Assembly (NCBI GenBank): GCA_902490365.1
Contig: CABUDQ010000050.1
Span: 1 to 14,075, forward strand
Direction of reading: 5' to 3'
Length of the DNA stretch: 14,075 bases
DNA from: an uncultured Collinsella sp.
GTDB lineage: Bacteria; Actinomycetota; Coriobacteriia; Coriobacteriales; Coriobacteriaceae
Position numbers and translations under genes: made by a program. Position 1 is the first letter of the stretch. Every line of letters starts with the position of its first letter. The notes under the pieces are model-generated. The model worked only from the letters and a program-made list of their open reading frames with translations, ran no database searches and was not told where the DNA came from. This document shows, piece after piece, positions 1 through 6,815 of the stretch.

Positions 1-732
1 GGCAGAGAGGACCTCGTTGAGCGCGCGGGCGAGCTCGGTGGTGTGGCCGGGGATGGCGCTGTAGCGGATGCCCATTTCCGAGATCTTGGCAAAGGCGGGC
101 TGCAGGGCGGTGAGCAGCTCGGACTTAAGCTGGCTGTCGATCTTGTCGCGCGTGTAGCTATCGGTCACGTTGCCGCATACGTTGGTGTAGAACAGCAGCG
201 GGTTGGTGATGCGGTACGAGTACTCGCCGTTGCAGCGCACGGAGATGTCAACGTCCAGGCCAATGTTGTTATCGACCACGCGGAAGGGCACGGGCGAGGC
301 GGTGCCGTACTTGTTGCCGATGATCTCCTTGGTGTTGATGAAGTAGACGCGCTGGTCCTTGCCCGCGTCGCCGCCAAAGGTAAAGCGGCTGCCGATATTG
401 GCGAAGGTCTCCTTGATGGAATCGCCCAGGTTGCCGCTAAAGACGCTCGGCTCGCTGCCGGTATCGAAGACGAACTCACCGGGCTCCAGTGCGACTTCGA
501 TGATCTTGCCGTTTTGCACCACGAGCATGCCCTGGCCGTCGTTGACGGCGATGACCGAGCCGTTGGAGATGACGTTGTCCTCGCCGCGCGTGTTGGAGCT
601 GCGGCCACCGGTGCGTTTGCTGCCCTTGCAGGCCAAGACGTCAGCAGGCATCGATTCGCAATAGATAAATTCCTTCCACTGGTCGGCCATGACGCCGCCG
701 GCAGCACCCAATCCAGCTTTCAAGAGTCCCAT
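1..732 (-). CDS. SPFH-domain (YdjI-like) protein, C-terminus cut by window edge
   Basis: The frame is open from ATG at 732 to the left edge, giving 244 residues with no stop, so the C-terminus lies outside the window. The start is preceded by AAAGGAAG about 6 nt upstream. The N-terminus has a small glycine-rich segment (MGLLKAGLGAAGGVMADQW), then an SPFH/band-7-like beta-rich domain from about residue 20 (EFIYCESMPADVLACKG, GSVIAVNDGQGMLVV, EPGEFVFDT) and the helical part near 190-220 (SYTRDKIDSQLKSELL). This pattern matches the YdjI group, sometimes annotated as virion core protein, in which an SPFH protein sits at the membrane and recruits stress proteins such as PspA (known for Bacillus). 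It is last in a three-gene operon, 48 nt after the zinc-ribbon gene. Family assignment is good; the exact role is inferred. The missing end probably carries a C-terminal zinc ribbon, as is common in the group, but that cannot be seen. Confidence 0.88.
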   Translation of the reverse strand, partial: MGLLKAGLGAAGGVMADQWKEFIYCESMPADVLACKGSKRTGGRSSNTRGEDNVISNGSVIAVNDGQGMLVVQNGKIIEVALEPGEFVFDTGSEPSVFSGNLGDSIKETFANIGSRFTFGGDAGKDQRVYFINTKEIIGNKYGTASPVPFRVVDNNIGLDVDISVRCNGEYSYRITNPLLFYTNVCGNVTDSYTRDKIDSQLKSELLTALQPAFAKISEMGIRYSAIPGHTTELARALNEVLSA

Positions 733-780
733 GGTGATCTTCCTTTCTCGTCAAAGGCCGGGTGGTATTGGTCGGATTGC

Positions 781-2103
781 TTAGTCGTCCTTGTCGTCTT
801 TCATGACAACGGTGGTCTCGGTGTGGTTGAAGGTGTCGTGCTTCTCGGTCAGGTCGAGCTCGCCGCAGTACTCGTCGGCGTGGGTGGCCTCGTTGGCCGT
901 CTTGAGCTGGCCTACCAGTAGCACGTCTCCGATAATCACGATGATCAGCGGCGCGACGATGTTGATGAGGATGCCCTCGATATCAAAGGCGAGGTAATCC
1001 GGATCGAAGGCGTTCTCACCCATAAAGAGAATCTGGGAGAGGATAAATCCGATCACAAAGAACAGCACCGAGGCAATAGCGAGCTTGGGCTTGGAGCAGG
1101 GGAGCTCGCCGACCAAGCGGCCGGTCTGGCCGTTCATGGCAAACAGGTAGCTCTTGCCGTTCCACGAGGTGGAGAGCATCCAGACGGGGAACAGGGCGTA
1201 GTCGCTGTCTTCCCAGGTGTAGTCGAGCTGCTTGCTTTCGACCGTGGCATCGTCGTATTCGTCGACGACAGTCTCGCGCAGGGCCGAGATCGTGCTTTCT
1301 TCCATACGGCGCTCGGCGCGCGCCTTGCAGGTCTCGCAGTCCTCGTCGTAACGGTTGGCGATGTAGCCGGGCATATATGCGACCGAGAACGGACGCAGCG
1401 CGTCGTAGTCAAACGGCTCGATGGCGTCCATGTGGCCGTCGGGCATCTTGGACGATCCGTCGACGGGCACGCGCTTAAACGAGATATTGCCCTTGCGATA
1501 GGCATCGTAGTGGTCGGTGGTCGTGACGGTGCGGTCGGATTCCTCGGTCACGGTCTCGTTGGTCGCGTCAAAGTACACTTCGCCGTCCACGCGGGCGCCG
1601 TAGAGCCAAAACGGCACGTAGACACCTTGGACCTCGTCGATGTGGTTGCCGGTGACAAAGCTCTTGGGCAGCAAGATCTTGCCCTTGTAGTGTCCCTTGA
1701 GTGCGGCCGTGACGTCGTCGCGCCCGAGCTTAAACGGAATCACCAGGTCGGGCGAGAAGTCGCCAGAGAGCTGGCCGGGCGCCACGGCGGAGTTGCCGCA
1801 GTACGGGCAGGTGGTGACGGCGACGGTGCCGTCGGACACGAGCTCGGCGCCGCACGACGAGCAGATGTAGCCGGCGTTTTGGGCGAGCTCCTGCACGGCA
1901 TCGTCGGCAGCAGGTTTGGGAGCTGCGGCTGCGGCATCGGCTTTGGCATCTGCCTTGTCCTGGCGCTCGCGATAGAGGGCCTCGACTTCTTCGACTTCAA
2001 AGCGTGAGTCACAGTAGTCGCAGACAAGCTTTTGCTCGGCGCTGGCAAAATGCAGGGGACCACCGCAGGCAGGGCACTGATAGTTAACGCTCTCGAAGGC
2101 CAT
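781..2103 (-). CDS. Zinc-ribbon membrane protein (TFIIB-type ribbons plus C-terminal TM pair)
   Basis: This 440-residue protein starts at ATG 2103, with AAAGGA 6 nt upstream. A first zinc ribbon uses C10/C13 and C28/C31 (CPACGG, CDYC). An Ala/Lys/Asp-rich linker at about 48-68 leads to a second ribbon with C81/C84 and C99/C102 (CSSCG, CPYCG). A globular middle region of unknown fold follows at about 110-340. Two hydrophobic segments, about 341-361 and 375-397, should anchor it in the membrane, and the tail ends in an acidic, lysine-containing stretch (MKDDKDD). There is no signal peptide, so the ribbons are presumably cytoplasmic. The gene lies 24 nt after the DUF4428 gene and 48 nt before the SPFH gene, so the three are almost certainly co-transcribed. 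By analogy with Bacillus YdjG it may be a membrane partner that recruits or positions the SPFH protein. That analogy is inference; no catalytic motif is visible. Confidence 0.88.
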   Translation of the reverse strand: MAFESVNYQCPACGGPLHFASAEQKLVCDYCDSRFEVEEVEALYRERQDKADAKADAAAAAPKPAADDAVQELAQNAGYICSSCGAELVSDGTVAVTTCPYCGNSAVAPGQLSGDFSPDLVIPFKLGRDDVTAALKGHYKGKILLPKSFVTGNHIDEVQGVYVPFWLYGARVDGEVYFDATNETVTEESDRTVTTTDHYDAYRKGNISFKRVPVDGSSKMPDGHMDAIEPFDYDALRPFSVAYMPGYIANRYDEDCETCKARAERRMEESTISALRETVVDEYDDATVESKQLDYTWEDSDYALFPVWMLSTSWNGKSYLFAMNGQTGRLVGELPCSKPKLAIASVLFFVIGFILSQILFMGENAFDPDYLAFDIEGILINIVAPLIIVIIGDVLLVGQLKTANEATHADEYCGELDLTEKHDTFNHTETTVVMKDDKDD

Positions 2104-2127
2104 GATCGGTCCTTTCCGTGCCGGAGG

Positions 2128-2865
2128 CTATGCGCCGATGGCGCCGCCGCAGTATTCGCAGCGCCCACTGGCATCGGGAATGGTGGTGGCTCCGCAGAAG
2201 GGGCAGGTCACCGCGGTCTTGGGGGCCTTGGCGGCCACGACGCTGTCGCGCGTCTCCTGGCGCAGCTGCACCAGCGCGTCGCGGACCTCGGTTGCCTGGC
2301 GCTTGGCCTCGCGGTATTCGATGGAGCCGCGCTGATCGATGGTGGAGTCGTTCACGCGCAGGTTGATCTCGGTAAAGTACGGCGTGTTGACGTGAATGGT
2401 CAGATTAAAGTCGTAATCCAGGTCGTAGCGCGGCGGATTGTAGCTCTCGCGCTCGCCGTCCTTGGTCTCGCGATAGATTTCGGTGCGATGCTCGTCGATA
2501 TCCATATCGCAGCCGAGTACCTGCGAGAACTCGATGATGTCGGGATTGGCGTCGCGCCAGCGGCTCTGCGAGGTGATGATCAGCAGGCCCGCGTCCTCAT
2601 CGAGCATGATGTTGGTGCGCCCGGCAGAAAGCGTGCGCGTGGGGTTGAACGACGCCAAGCGCTCGGCATTGGCCTCGCGGTAGGCGATCTGCTCGCGGAT
2701 ATCGTCCGCGGTGCTGGAGCGATAGCCGTGAAAGTAGGGGGAGAGCTTGCCGGCGCACTCTTTGCACAGGTAGCCTTCATTGATTTTTGTCTTACCTAGA
2801 AGTCCCAGCTCGGTACCGCAAATCGCGCACTCTTTCTTCTCGAACATCTTGTCAAAGAAGCCCAT
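2128..2865 (-). CDS. DUF4428 zinc-ribbon protein
   Basis: This 245-residue protein is first in the operon. ATG 2865 is preceded by GGGAGG with a 5-nt spacer. The N-terminus has the DUF4428 signature: an amphipathic MGFFDKMFEKKE start, then a zinc knuckle with C13/C16 (CAICG) and C34/C37 (LCKEC) followed by AGKLSPYF. The middle, about 75-200, is a predicted beta-rich domain that may resemble a PH-like fold. A second zinc ribbon closes the protein with C221/C224 (CPFCG) and C236/C239 (CEYCG). There are no membrane segments. DUF4428 proteins have no established biochemical function. The close spacing with a zinc-ribbon membrane protein and an SPFH protein suggests an adaptor or sensor for the same membrane complex. 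Domain call is firm; role is unknown. Confidence 0.88.
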   Translation of the reverse strand: MGFFDKMFEKKECAICGTELGLLGKTKINEGYLCKECAGKLSPYFHGYRSSTADDIREQIAYREANAERLASFNPTRTLSAGRTNIMLDEDAGLLIITSQSRWRDANPDIIEFSQVLGCDMDIDEHRTEIYRETKDGERESYNPPRYDLDYDFNLTIHVNTPYFTEINLRVNDSTIDQRGSIEYREAKRQATEVRDALVQLRQETRDSVVAAKAPKTAVTCPFCGATTIPDASGRCEYCGGAIGA

Positions 2866-2985
2866 GGCTGCCTCCCATCAACTGGTAGCGTGTGTCACTT
2901 TTGATGATGGGGGAGTGCGCAGCCTTTCACGATACCCAGACGGCTCAACGAGTCTCCACAACTGGGACACATGGCCCATTTTTCC

Positions 2986-3047
2986 TACTCATTGGGGACG
3001 CACTTAAATGAGTGAAACTACTCATTTAAGTACGTCCCCAATGAGTA
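2986..3047. repeat. 62-bp hairpin, 28-bp arms, GGGGAC type
   Basis: The left arm 2986-3013 and right arm 3020-3047 are reverse complements at 27 of 28 positions, with a 6-base loop (GAAACT). Each arm carries the block GGGGACG followed by ACTTAAATGAGT. The single mismatch is C against T inside the arm. There is no T run beside it, so it is not a typical intrinsic terminator. It resembles REP-like palindromes dispersed in bacterial chromosomes by RAYT (TnpA_REP) transposases, but no such gene is in the window. Confidence 0.85.
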
Positions 3048-3057
3048 CCCGCAGAAT

Positions 3058-3121
3058 GAGAGTGGATAATCTCCCGTTTTTGGCCTGTGTGCAGGTTCAA
3101 AGTGGGAGATTATCCACTCTC
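3058..3121. repeat. 64-bp hairpin, perfect 18-bp arms
   Basis: Left arm 3058-3075 (GAGAGTGGATAATCTCCC) and right arm 3104-3121 are exact reverse complements around a 28-base loop. It starts 10 bases after the preceding hairpin. Its sequence is unrelated to that one apart from being another long, nearly perfect palindrome. On the minus strand it lies about 100 nt past the stop of the DUF1593 gene and could help end or stabilise that transcript. Confidence 0.8.
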
Positions 3122-3130
3122 GTCATTTGG

Positions 3131-3169
3131 GTGTCCAAAAATCCTCGCTCGTTTGGCGCCTGGGGACAC
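3131..3169. repeat. Short GTGTCC...GGACAC hairpin, third in the run
   Basis: GTGTCC at 3131-3136 pairs with GGACAC at 3164-3169 across a 27-base loop. The right side again contains GGGGAC (3162-3167), followed by ACTCTTTGTCGAATG. It is much weaker than its neighbours and may be a decayed member of the same class. Confidence 0.4.
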
Positions 3170-3213
3170 TCTTTGTCGAATGCGGCGGCTGCCGAATGTG
3201 GGCGCCGTCCTTG

Positions 3214-4725
3214 CTATGCCACGGTCACGGCGACCTGAGCGTAGCGGGCGCAGGGGCGCTCGGCGCGCGTCTGGACGGTGAGGGTGAGCACGAAGCGGTC
3301 GCCGGGTCGTGCGTCGGCGGGCACGATGAAAGCGGTGCCTACCGTGCATTCTTGCCACAGCGACAGATCCTGGACGCCTGCATAGCTCGATGGGTCTACG
3401 GCCACATCCCAATGTGCATCGAAGCCCTTGTCGTCGGGGTCGACGATGGTTGCCGCAAGGGCGACGCGCTCGCCGGCTGCGGCGCTGCGGTCGGCCGTGA
3501 CCTCGACAACATGTGCCGGATGCGAGCAGATGGCCGGATCATGGGCGCACCATTGCGCGCGGGCGGCAAAGTTTTCCTGATAGGCACGCAGATAGGGATT
3601 GAGATTGTCGTCTGCGGGCGTGCCGATGGAGGCAAAACCGGCGGGCGCGCTCGCATCGGGGTGTCCATCAAGAAACATGCGGCCCAGCAGCGTATCGAAG
3701 TCGCGGTCGTCGATGCCGCGCAGGCCAAACGGCAGCAGTGGAATATAGGTCATGCTGTCGCCTTCGGCCATAAAGTCGCCGCGCTCAAACTGCACCGCGG
3801 GCATGCCTTCCAGGCCCCAATCCAGGCGGGCATGCTTGCCAAACTGAAAGCGCTCGGGTTCGTTTTCGTAGACCTTACCATCGCCATAGAGCATATAGCG
3901 TGCCATGAGGGGGCCGTTGCCCTGCGTGAGATTCTGCTCGGGCCAGGGAGCCTTAAACAGCGGCAGCGTATCGGGCTGAGCTGTTTTGGCGTCGAAATAG
4001 TTGCCATACATATAGGGCGTACGCCAAAAGATGAGCTCGGGAAAGAGCTCGCGCCCATGGTCGAGCCACGAGTTGTCCTGTCCCACGCCATCGGCAATGC
4101 CCATCACGCGCACCTTCTGATAGACCTGCTGCTGCACGGCGGGCCACTCGGGCGTGGCGCGATAGCGCTCGGCAATACTCATGAGGGCGCGAACGATCGT
4201 ATTCATACCACCCCAGCTGAGCAACCATAACGTACGCGGATCATCATCCAGAATCGCCTGCGCAATTACGCGAGACCCCTCAGTTTCCTCAGTCACATCA
4301 CCCTCAAAGGCAACATTTCCCACAAACGTACGCTCGATCATCTGGGCAGGCGTGGGAAACGGCGGTTCACCGGCGGCGTCCGCATTTGTCTGCAACTGCG
4401 GCCAAGCCCGGGCATATTCATTGCTCCAGAGGCTCTCAATCCAATGCTCGGGAAACGGCCGATACTCACGAAGCTCGCCGGCCAGCGGATCGGGCTCATG
4501 AGGCACAACAGCCCACTCATAAGAGCGCCGCCCTTTGGTCCGCCAATGCGAATTCACCTCGCCGAGCGTATGAACCCCATCCCCAAGAAAGTGATACTGC
4601 GAAGCCGTATACACCACAGCCTGAACATCAAGCAAGTTGAGATACAGAGCCAAATGAACAAGCGAGTTCATATCGTCGACTTCCATATCGGTAGTAACAA
4701 TCACCCGAGTCAAATTCTGAGACAT
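3214..4725 (-). CDS. Nucleoside-hydrolase-like DUF1593/Sde182-family protein
   Basis: This is 503 residues from ATG 4725, chosen because GGAG lies 8 nt upstream; the frame also permits an earlier TTG at 4743, which has no comparable site. The N-terminus carries the nucleoside-hydrolase metal signature TTDMEVDDMNS (D13, D17, D18). It continues as the Sde182 nucleoside-hydrolase-like domain to about residue 310, including LLSWGGMNTIVRAL and WLDHGRELFPELIFWRTPYMYGN (shown in parts: WLDHGREL, FWRTPYMYGN). A C-terminal beta-rich domain from about 410 (HVVEVTADRSAAAGERVAL) fits the Sde182 C-terminal domain. Family members are linked to polysaccharide use and often secreted. This one shows no signal peptide, so it is probably cytoplasmic. 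The substrate is unknown; an N- or O-glycoside hydrolase is the likely chemistry. It lies downstream of the esterase on the same strand, but the 123-bp inverted repeat separates them. Confidence 0.85.
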   Translation of the reverse strand: MSQNLTRVIVTTDMEVDDMNSLVHLALYLNLLDVQAVVYTASQYHFLGDGVHTLGEVNSHWRTKGRRSYEWAVVPHEPDPLAGELREYRPFPEHWIESLWSNEYARAWPQLQTNADAAGEPPFPTPAQMIERTFVGNVAFEGDVTEETEGSRVIAQAILDDDPRTLWLLSWGGMNTIVRALMSIAERYRATPEWPAVQQQVYQKVRVMGIADGVGQDNSWLDHGRELFPELIFWRTPYMYGNYFDAKTAQPDTLPLFKAPWPEQNLTQGNGPLMARYMLYGDGKVYENEPERFQFGKHARLDWGLEGMPAVQFERGDFMAEGDSMTYIPLLPFGLRGIDDRDFDTLLGRMFLDGHPDASAPAGFASIGTPADDNLNPYLRAYQENFAARAQWCAHDPAICSHPAHVVEVTADRSAAAGERVALAATIVDPDDKGFDAHWDVAVDPSSYAGVQDLSLWQECTVGTAFIVPADARPGDRFVLTLTVQTRAERPCARYAQVAVTVA

Positions 4726-4744
4726 AAGCAAAGCTCCAACCAAA

Positions 4745-4773
4745 ATAATTTCAGCCAGTTACGCACAAGGCAA
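4745..4773 (-). promoter_or_regulatory. Possible promoter of the DUF1593 gene
   Basis: Reading the minus strand, TTGCCT (4773-4768) and AATTAT (4750-4745) are separated by 17 bases. Each matches 4 of 6 bases of the sigma-70-type consensus. Transcription would start about 13 nt before the ATG, just in front of the GGAG ribosome site. This is a weak call based on sequence pattern only. Confidence 0.3.
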
Positions 4774-4853
4774 GACGGGACCCATGCCCCCATCGCCACC
4801 GACCCGGCGGCCCGCTAGAAGCGGCCGGCCAGGGTCACGGCAACGTCAACGCA

Positions 4854-4976
4854 GCGGGGACCGGGGTTTAGTCTTGCAAACATTCCGCAGGGGGCATGGG
4901 CAGGCGCAGCGCGAAGCGCAAAGCGCCAGCCCATGCATGCCCGAGGACGTTTGCAAGACTAAACCCCGGTCCCCGC
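4854..4976. repeat. 123-bp inverted-repeat element with perfect 28-bp arms
   Basis: Left arm 4854-4881 and right arm 4949-4976 are exact reverse complements over 28 bases. The arms begin GCGGGGACCGGGG and end TTGCAAAC on the inner side. Inside, GCATGGGCAGGCGC pairs with GCGCCAGCCCATGC at 13 of 14 positions, so nearly the whole element can fold into one two-part hairpin. It starts 11 bases past the esterase stop on the minus strand. There is no T tract, no ORF and no visible target-site duplication in the immediate flanks. It may end or protect the esterase mRNA, or be a REP/MITE-like element. Confidence 0.88.
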
Positions 4977-4987
4977 GATGGGAGGGC

Positions 4988-6325
4988 TTAGCGGTCGACC
5001 CTGGCCGACCACTCCCAGCAGCCCACCGGCTCGCCGTCGATGAGTACGTTGCCCCCGTCGAAGTCTTGATAACACAGGTCGTTGAATTGGTGGATCCACA
5101 CGCCGTGGTTGAACGTCTTCTTGGCCGAGCCGTCGGCCTCGCGATACACGCCGGTCAGGTCCTCGACATGGCTAAAGTAGGTGAGGTGCACGTTGGCGCC
5201 GGCATCGCGCAGGCGCGCCGTGAGCGGCAGCACGGTCTGTTGCGGTGACACGAGCTCGTCGCCCTTGGAGTGCGTAAACCACAGCGGCGTCTTGGCGAGC
5301 GCGGCCACGTCCTCGTCCGTGGCGTTGTACCACGGGGCGCAGCAGGGAAGGCCCGCGGCGAAGAAATCGGGGTAGTCGGCGCACAGGCGCAGGGTCATAA
5401 AGCCGCCGTTGGAAAGACCGGCGACCACGATGCGGTCGGTGTCGATGCGGTCGGCATGCTCGGCGACAAACTCATCGATAAGTGCCTTGAGCACGGGGGA
5501 GTAGATGCTCTGGTTGGAGTGACCAAGCTGCTCGACGCCGTTGTCCATCCAAAACGTGGGCGACTGCGGTACGAGCACCCAGGCAAAGCCGCCAAAGTAG
5601 CGCTGGATCTGCGCCTGGCTGATGGCCGTCACGCGGTTGCCGATATAGGCGCGCGTGGCGCCTTCGCCCTGCGTGGCGCCCTTGCCCTCGCCGGCGCCGT
5701 GCAGATACACCACGAGCGGTGCCTTTTGGGGCACGGCCGTGGCCTCGGGCGCAAAGGGGTTGAAGCATGCCGAGTCCTCGGCCTTAAAGCTGGGCTCAAA
5801 GAAGCCGTATTCGAGCGCGATACCGTCGACGGCGGTCTTTTGCGTGTCGTTGCTCCAGCCTTTGAGCGCAGGGCAGATATCGCCACGGCAGGTGTCGAAG
5901 ACCAGGCCGCAGGTGGGATCGTCGCCGTCGTTGCCGGGAAGAGCCGCGAGCTGCGTGATGTGCAACTGGTCATCGAGCATGCGCGAGCCCATGACGCCGC
6001 CTTCGATCTTTTTGGTCAGGCGCTGCTCGGCGACCTCGAGCGCCACATGGGTGCCCACGGCGAGCTTACGTCCGTTCTCGTCGCACGGATATGCGGCGAG
6101 AATGTCGATGTAACCCACGGAGGGCGCGGCATGGTCGGCGCCGCGTTCCTTGCGCATCAGAACATCGCCCGAGCGCTCGTGACGCTCTACATATATATGG
6201 AAGGTGTTCGCGTCGATGTCGTTGGCGCGCACGGTGCAGGGCAGGTCGAGTACGACCTTGCTGATCCAGGGGCCAAAGTCGCCCAAGGTGGTGACGGTTG
6301 CGTAGGTACACAATTTGAGTTCCAT
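4988..6325 (-). CDS. Alpha/beta-hydrolase esterase or prolyl-oligopeptidase-type hydrolase
   Basis: This is 445 residues from ATG 6325, chosen over upstream in-frame codons because GGGAGG sits 6 nt before it. Residues 1 to about 180 form a beta-rich N-terminal domain, perhaps the Ig-like domain seen in some multi-domain esterases. The catalytic domain begins near 200 with PLVVYLHGAGEGKG (oxyanion region, H209-G214). The nucleophile elbow is GLSNGG with Ser305. Candidate acid and base are Asp356 (SKGDELVSP) and His407 (NHGVWIHQF). There is no signal peptide or membrane segment, so it should act in the cytoplasm, plausibly removing acyl groups from imported sugars. It diverges from the PTS permease across a shared operator region, which supports a carbohydrate role. 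A peptidase activity cannot be excluded. The fold call is strong; the substrate is inferred. Confidence 0.87.
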   Translation of the reverse strand: MELKLCTYATVTTLGDFGPWISKVVLDLPCTVRANDIDANTFHIYVERHERSGDVLMRKERGADHAAPSVGYIDILAAYPCDENGRKLAVGTHVALEVAEQRLTKKIEGGVMGSRMLDDQLHITQLAALPGNDGDDPTCGLVFDTCRGDICPALKGWSNDTQKTAVDGIALEYGFFEPSFKAEDSACFNPFAPEATAVPQKAPLVVYLHGAGEGKGATQGEGATRAYIGNRVTAISQAQIQRYFGGFAWVLVPQSPTFWMDNGVEQLGHSNQSIYSPVLKALIDEFVAEHADRIDTDRIVVAGLSNGGFMTLRLCADYPDFFAAGLPCCAPWYNATDEDVAALAKTPLWFTHSKGDELVSPQQTVLPLTARLRDAGANVHLTYFSHVEDLTGVYREADGSAKKTFNHGVWIHQFNDLCYQDFDGGNVLIDGEPVGCWEWSARVDR

Positions 6326-6373
6326 GAGCTGCCTCCCTTGCGCCGCGAATGCCTGGCATCTGCGGCAATACAA

Positions 6374-6389
6374 ACTAAACATGTTTAGT
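6374..6389. promoter_or_regulatory. 16-bp perfect palindrome, likely operator for the esterase
   Basis: ACTAAACATGTTTAGT reads the same on both strands. It lies 48 bases before the esterase start codon. On the minus strand it immediately follows a weak -10-like TAGATT (6397-6392), so a bound protein would cover the predicted transcription start. The regulator is not encoded in the window; palindromes of this form are bound by dimeric repressors such as LacI or GntR types. Confidence 0.6.
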
Positions 6390-6457
6390 GTAATCTAGAA
6401 TTGAAGAATAACCAGATGAACTCGGTAAACGGCAAAATTGAACACGCCATGAACTAC

Positions 6458-6471
6458 TAAACATATGTTTA
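6458..6471. promoter_or_regulatory. Second TAAACA-type palindrome
   Basis: TAAACATATGTTTA is a perfect 14-bp palindrome sharing the TAAACAT and GTTTA half-sites of the one at 6374-6389, with two extra central bases. It lies about 80 bases away, upstream of both predicted promoters. It could be an auxiliary operator or a looping site for the same regulator. Confidence 0.5.
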
Positions 6472-6644
6472 CTAGCTTCTAGCAGGGCTTCTGTTGATGA
6501 GTTAACAGATCAGTGAGGTGTTCATCAAAATAAAATCCCACGTAAATGGCTATATATCAATAGAGGGTCAAAGAGACCATCTCCCGCCATTCAAATACGT
6601 TCACCCCCGATTTCCTACCGTTCACCGGACTGTAGACGGCAAAA

Positions 6645-6674
6645 TTGCCATAAATTCGGCGCTCCGTGTAAACT
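6645..6674 (+). promoter_or_regulatory. Candidate promoter of the PTS permease
   Basis: TTGCCA (6645-6650, 5 of 6 matches to the -35 consensus) and TAAACT (6669-6674, 4 of 6) are 18 bases apart. Transcription would start near 6681, leaving a leader of about 135 nt and placing the GTAAAC cluster at and just after the start point, where a repressor would block it. Confidence 0.4.
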
Positions 6675-6709
6675 AAAGCCCGTAAACGTTCAGTAAACAC
6701 CTTGTTTAC
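6668..6709. promoter_or_regulatory. GTAAAC cluster, likely operator of the PTS permease
   Basis: GTAAAC occurs at 6668, 6682 and 6693, and its reverse complement GTTTAC at 6704-6709. The last two copies form a 17-bp inverted repeat, GTAAACA-CCT-TGTTTAC (6693-6709), with perfect 7-base arms. The 11-base steps between the last copies equal about one helical turn. The half-site is the same as in the palindromes on the esterase side, so one regulator may serve both directions. Confidence 0.5.
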
Positions 6710-6815
6710 GACAGCGTATCCAAGGGTCCGGCAACCGTAAGGGGTTATAGTCGCCGGGCCAAAGGCGTGCCTAAGCCCAAGGGGGCTGGCACACGAAGAT
6801 ATGGGGAGGGGTCCC

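Larger units (their letters stand above)
2866..3213. other. Gene-free stretch carrying a run of hairpin repeats
   Basis: These 348 bases lie between the start of the DUF4428 operon and the end of the DUF1593 gene, both on the minus strand. No reading frame here has a convincing start or codon use. About two thirds of it, 2963-3169, is occupied by hairpin-forming elements listed separately. A weaker motif, TGGGACACATGGCCCA, lies at 2963-2978. The operon promoter should be near 2866-2960 on the minus strand, but I see no clear -35/-10 pair. Confidence 0.6.
6326..6815. other. Divergent control region between esterase and PTS permease
   Basis: This 490-base gap is clearly more AT-rich than the surrounding genes and contains no ORF with a plausible start. 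It holds three TAAACA/TGTTTA-type palindromes, a repeated 16-mer and a candidate promoter for each side, listed separately. A possible hairpin in the permease leader pairs GGTCCGGC (6725-6732) with GCCGGGCC (6753-6760), counting one G-U pair. TATAGT at 6746-6751 is an alternative -10 for the permease but lacks a -35 partner. Confidence 0.7.

Noticed and set aside
43..921. 292-codon plus-strand frame at the left end
   Set aside because: It overlaps the SPFH gene and the end of the zinc-ribbon gene on the other strand, and has low-complexity antisense composition.
2986..3169. CRISPR array or integron-like repeat array
   Set aside because: The palindromes differ from one another in sequence and spacing; there are no identical direct repeats with spacers.
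4854..4976. Complete insertion sequence
   Set aside because: Only 123 bp, with no transposase frame and no direct target duplications in the flanking bases.
5270..6388. 372-codon plus-strand frame opposite the esterase
   Set aside because: No recognisable motif, Ala/Gly/Val/Arg-rich composition, and full overlap with a well-supported hydrolase gene.
6721..6815. BglG/LicT-type antiterminator site in the PTS leader
   Set aside because: The weak stems at 6725-6760 and 6774-6787 do not resemble an RAT sequence with an overlapping terminator, and no BglG-type gene is present.
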